In this document: piece by piece, positions 62,091 through 64,000 of the stretch
Position numbering within the stretch: position 1 is the first letter of the stretch
Layout: every line of letters begins with the position of its first letter
NCBI RefSeq assembly: GCF_027580225.2
Contig: NC_073343.2
Span: 1,302,001 to 1,366,000 of the forward strand
Length of the DNA: 64,000 nt
Source: Misgurnus anguillicaudatus
Taxonomy: Eukaryota > Chordata > Actinopteri > Cypriniformes > Cobitidae
Direction: 5' to 3'
Program-made: the position numbers and the translations under genes
The notes under the pieces: model-generated
Told to the model about the DNA's origin: nothing
The model's input: the letters and a program-made list of their open reading frames with translations, nothing else
Database searches by the model: none

Positions 62091-64000
62091 ATGCCAACAT
62101 GTGTATGGATCAACTTAGCCATATCATCATAGCCATAGGTGCATAAATGGCGTTAAGATAAAACAAACAAACATGAATAACTTTCTAGTTTGAAATAATC
62201 ACGTTTGATTAGATGAATTTTTCAGAGCCTTGGTAAATAGCTAGCGGATGATCCACGCATGTTGTTTTTGAACAGGAGGGATGGGATTGTAGGAAATCTG
62301 CTTTCTAGTGTTTGGATGGTCCTTCAGGTTGCTTGGTAACTTGCAAATGATCCAACACTTGTCTTGTTGTTGTTTGTGCATTCTACAAAATCCATCTACA
62401 TTGTTCACATATTTACTTAGAATTGGATGTCAGCTATATGTATCAGATTTTAAACATTTTTGCTAAAATTTTGATTGTATTTGAGGTGTGTTTCCATTCG
62501 TCCAGTCCCTGATTTCTAGTTGTTTCATTAACATTGCACTTTAAACTGCATAAATCGGTTTGCCGTCTGCGAAGGGAAGATGAGATCAGGCGATGATTAA
62601 AAGTAGAGGGATCTTTGCTGTTACATAGGCACCGGGAAGTGTGAGTTACACAACTTGCATTTGGCAGAGGTCACATCTGGAGTATTTCATGACGTGGTTT
62701 TGTACAGAATGTGGTCTGAATACAGCACATATTAAGTGAGCATTTGGTGTGGCATAAAGTGAAATCATGCATAAAGGCATTTCTGCAAGAGTAAACATCA
62801 TACATGGCTATATTTAGACTTGTGCCTTTATGAGATAACACAGTGTTCTGTGAATGGGGGAAAAGATCTTAAAATGTTTCGTCCAGTCCCCATCATACAA
62901 AAGGGAGATAATACCTACAGTGTTTGTGCACAGCATTTATTAAAAAAGGCCAATTTTACAAGTGCATTTAAATGCAAATGCATGCAGTAACGGTACAATG
63001 TTTTTTTATTTTAATATTTATTCAAGTGTCCGATGGATACGACGTCTATTCTAAATAAATCCTAATGCTTTAAAGTTTAAAATATGCATTTAGTATAACA
63101 CAATAGATAGTTAACATCATGCATGCATGGTGAAGGGTTTAGTGTAGTTTTTGTCTATGAAGAATGACATCATGCAGTGTAATTTTTGAACATGCAATAA
63201 TTTCCTATTGAAAAACAATCAACAAGAATATTTTTCTTGTATTTGAATAAACAAGTGATTTCTTTCAGTTAATGTATCTTATGTTATTTTACTGTAAATT
63301 CAACGTGAGACAAATCAATGTTGTAAGCTTGTTTAAGAGAGACAGTATGCCATAAATCCTCTTTAAATGGTGGGTTTAATCTGTGGTGCTCTGTCGCCTG
63401 GGATGCCCGTTGTGACGCTGTCTGACGGATTTACTACACATCAGGCAGCAGGTCCCTAAAGAAAACAGCAATTCAATGTCTAGCAGACACTAAAACGTTG
63501 ACTTAATAGGGATTTCTTTCCATGCCCTGTTTATCTCCTGACCTGTATTTAGCTTTATCCTAAATATCTTTAACTTTCAGTTTCCTTTTGATATAGTAGA
63601 GACTCATTTATTGCTCTTTTTATGAGATGTGGAGGTAGACATAATAACATCTGCCCTCTGTTGACTGGGGTAACATCTTTTTCATCCTCCTTGTGGAGTC
63701 TGAACTATTTGTCCTTATAGGTGGACTGGATACATATTTTGTGTTTCATCATAACAAGCTATTCCCGACTATTCAGGGTGAGCATTGTGCTGTTGGGATT
63801 TGTACTGGGATGTGTTATTGAAGCACCTGGTTTTTGTCAGCATTTGCATGATATATTGTTGGAAACATGCAGATTTGCTGGAAAGCACAATATGCTTGAG
63901 GTTGGAGGATAATCTTGTATTAAGAGTTATTTTGACATGTCCTTGGCAGCGTCTACCTGTTAACAATGACATTGAAATCAAGACGATAATCTTTGATCAG

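Overview
This is vertebrate nuclear DNA, almost certainly from a teleost of the carp/zebrafish group. Genes are split into GT-AG exons and separated by dense non-autonomous DNA transposons, microsatellites and tRNA-derived SINE pieces typical of cyprinid genomes. Three protein-coding genes can be assembled exon by exon with compatible splice phases: emilin1 (+, 9281-19615, 5' end missing), khk (-, 31820-26520, complete) and ankef1 (+, 34381-45584, complete). A fourth locus, probably the promoter and untranslated first exon of snap25 (+, about 50185-50475), is inferred from neighbourhood and from regulatory motifs only.

Layout. 1-9280: non-coding, probably emilin1 intron 1, with an AT microsatellite, transposon remnants and an 84/93-bp minisatellite. 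9281-19615: emilin1 exons 2-8 (EMI domain, long coiled coil, collagen triplets, C1q head). 19616-26519: emilin1 3' flank and khk 3' flank (convergent genes), full of TTAA-flanked elements and one hAT with a perfect 8-bp duplication. 26520-31820: khk, nine coding exons counting the two alternative exons 3. 31821-34380: divergent khk/ankef1 intergenic region containing an 805-bp unclassified transposon. 34381-45584: ankef1, nine coding exons, its large introns made mostly of nested transposons. 45585-50184: intergenic. 50185-64000: putative snap25 promoter/first exon, a near-perfect RE1 (REST) site at 50812-50832, then intron-like DNA with a triple-nested 2.2-kb transposon.

Function. The genes do not form a pathway: emilin1 is an extracellular-matrix glycoprotein, khk starts fructose catabolism in the cytosol, and ankef1 is an ankyrin/EF-hand protein. 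Their order joins two human neighbourhoods from memory (EMILIN1-KHK on 2p23; ANKEF1-SNAP25 on 20p12). The most notable observations are: the preserved pair of mutually exclusive khk exons 3A/3C, each exactly 135 nt; an apparent AT instead of GT at the khk exon 1 donor; two transposons with matching TAGCC ends and perfect 9-bp target duplications that carry the start of a RecQ-like helicase; several datable nests of transposons, including three TTAA elements inserted end to end; and the RE1 site. I see no operon-like or defence-type novel system, no CRISPR array and no intact tRNA, rRNA or viral gene.
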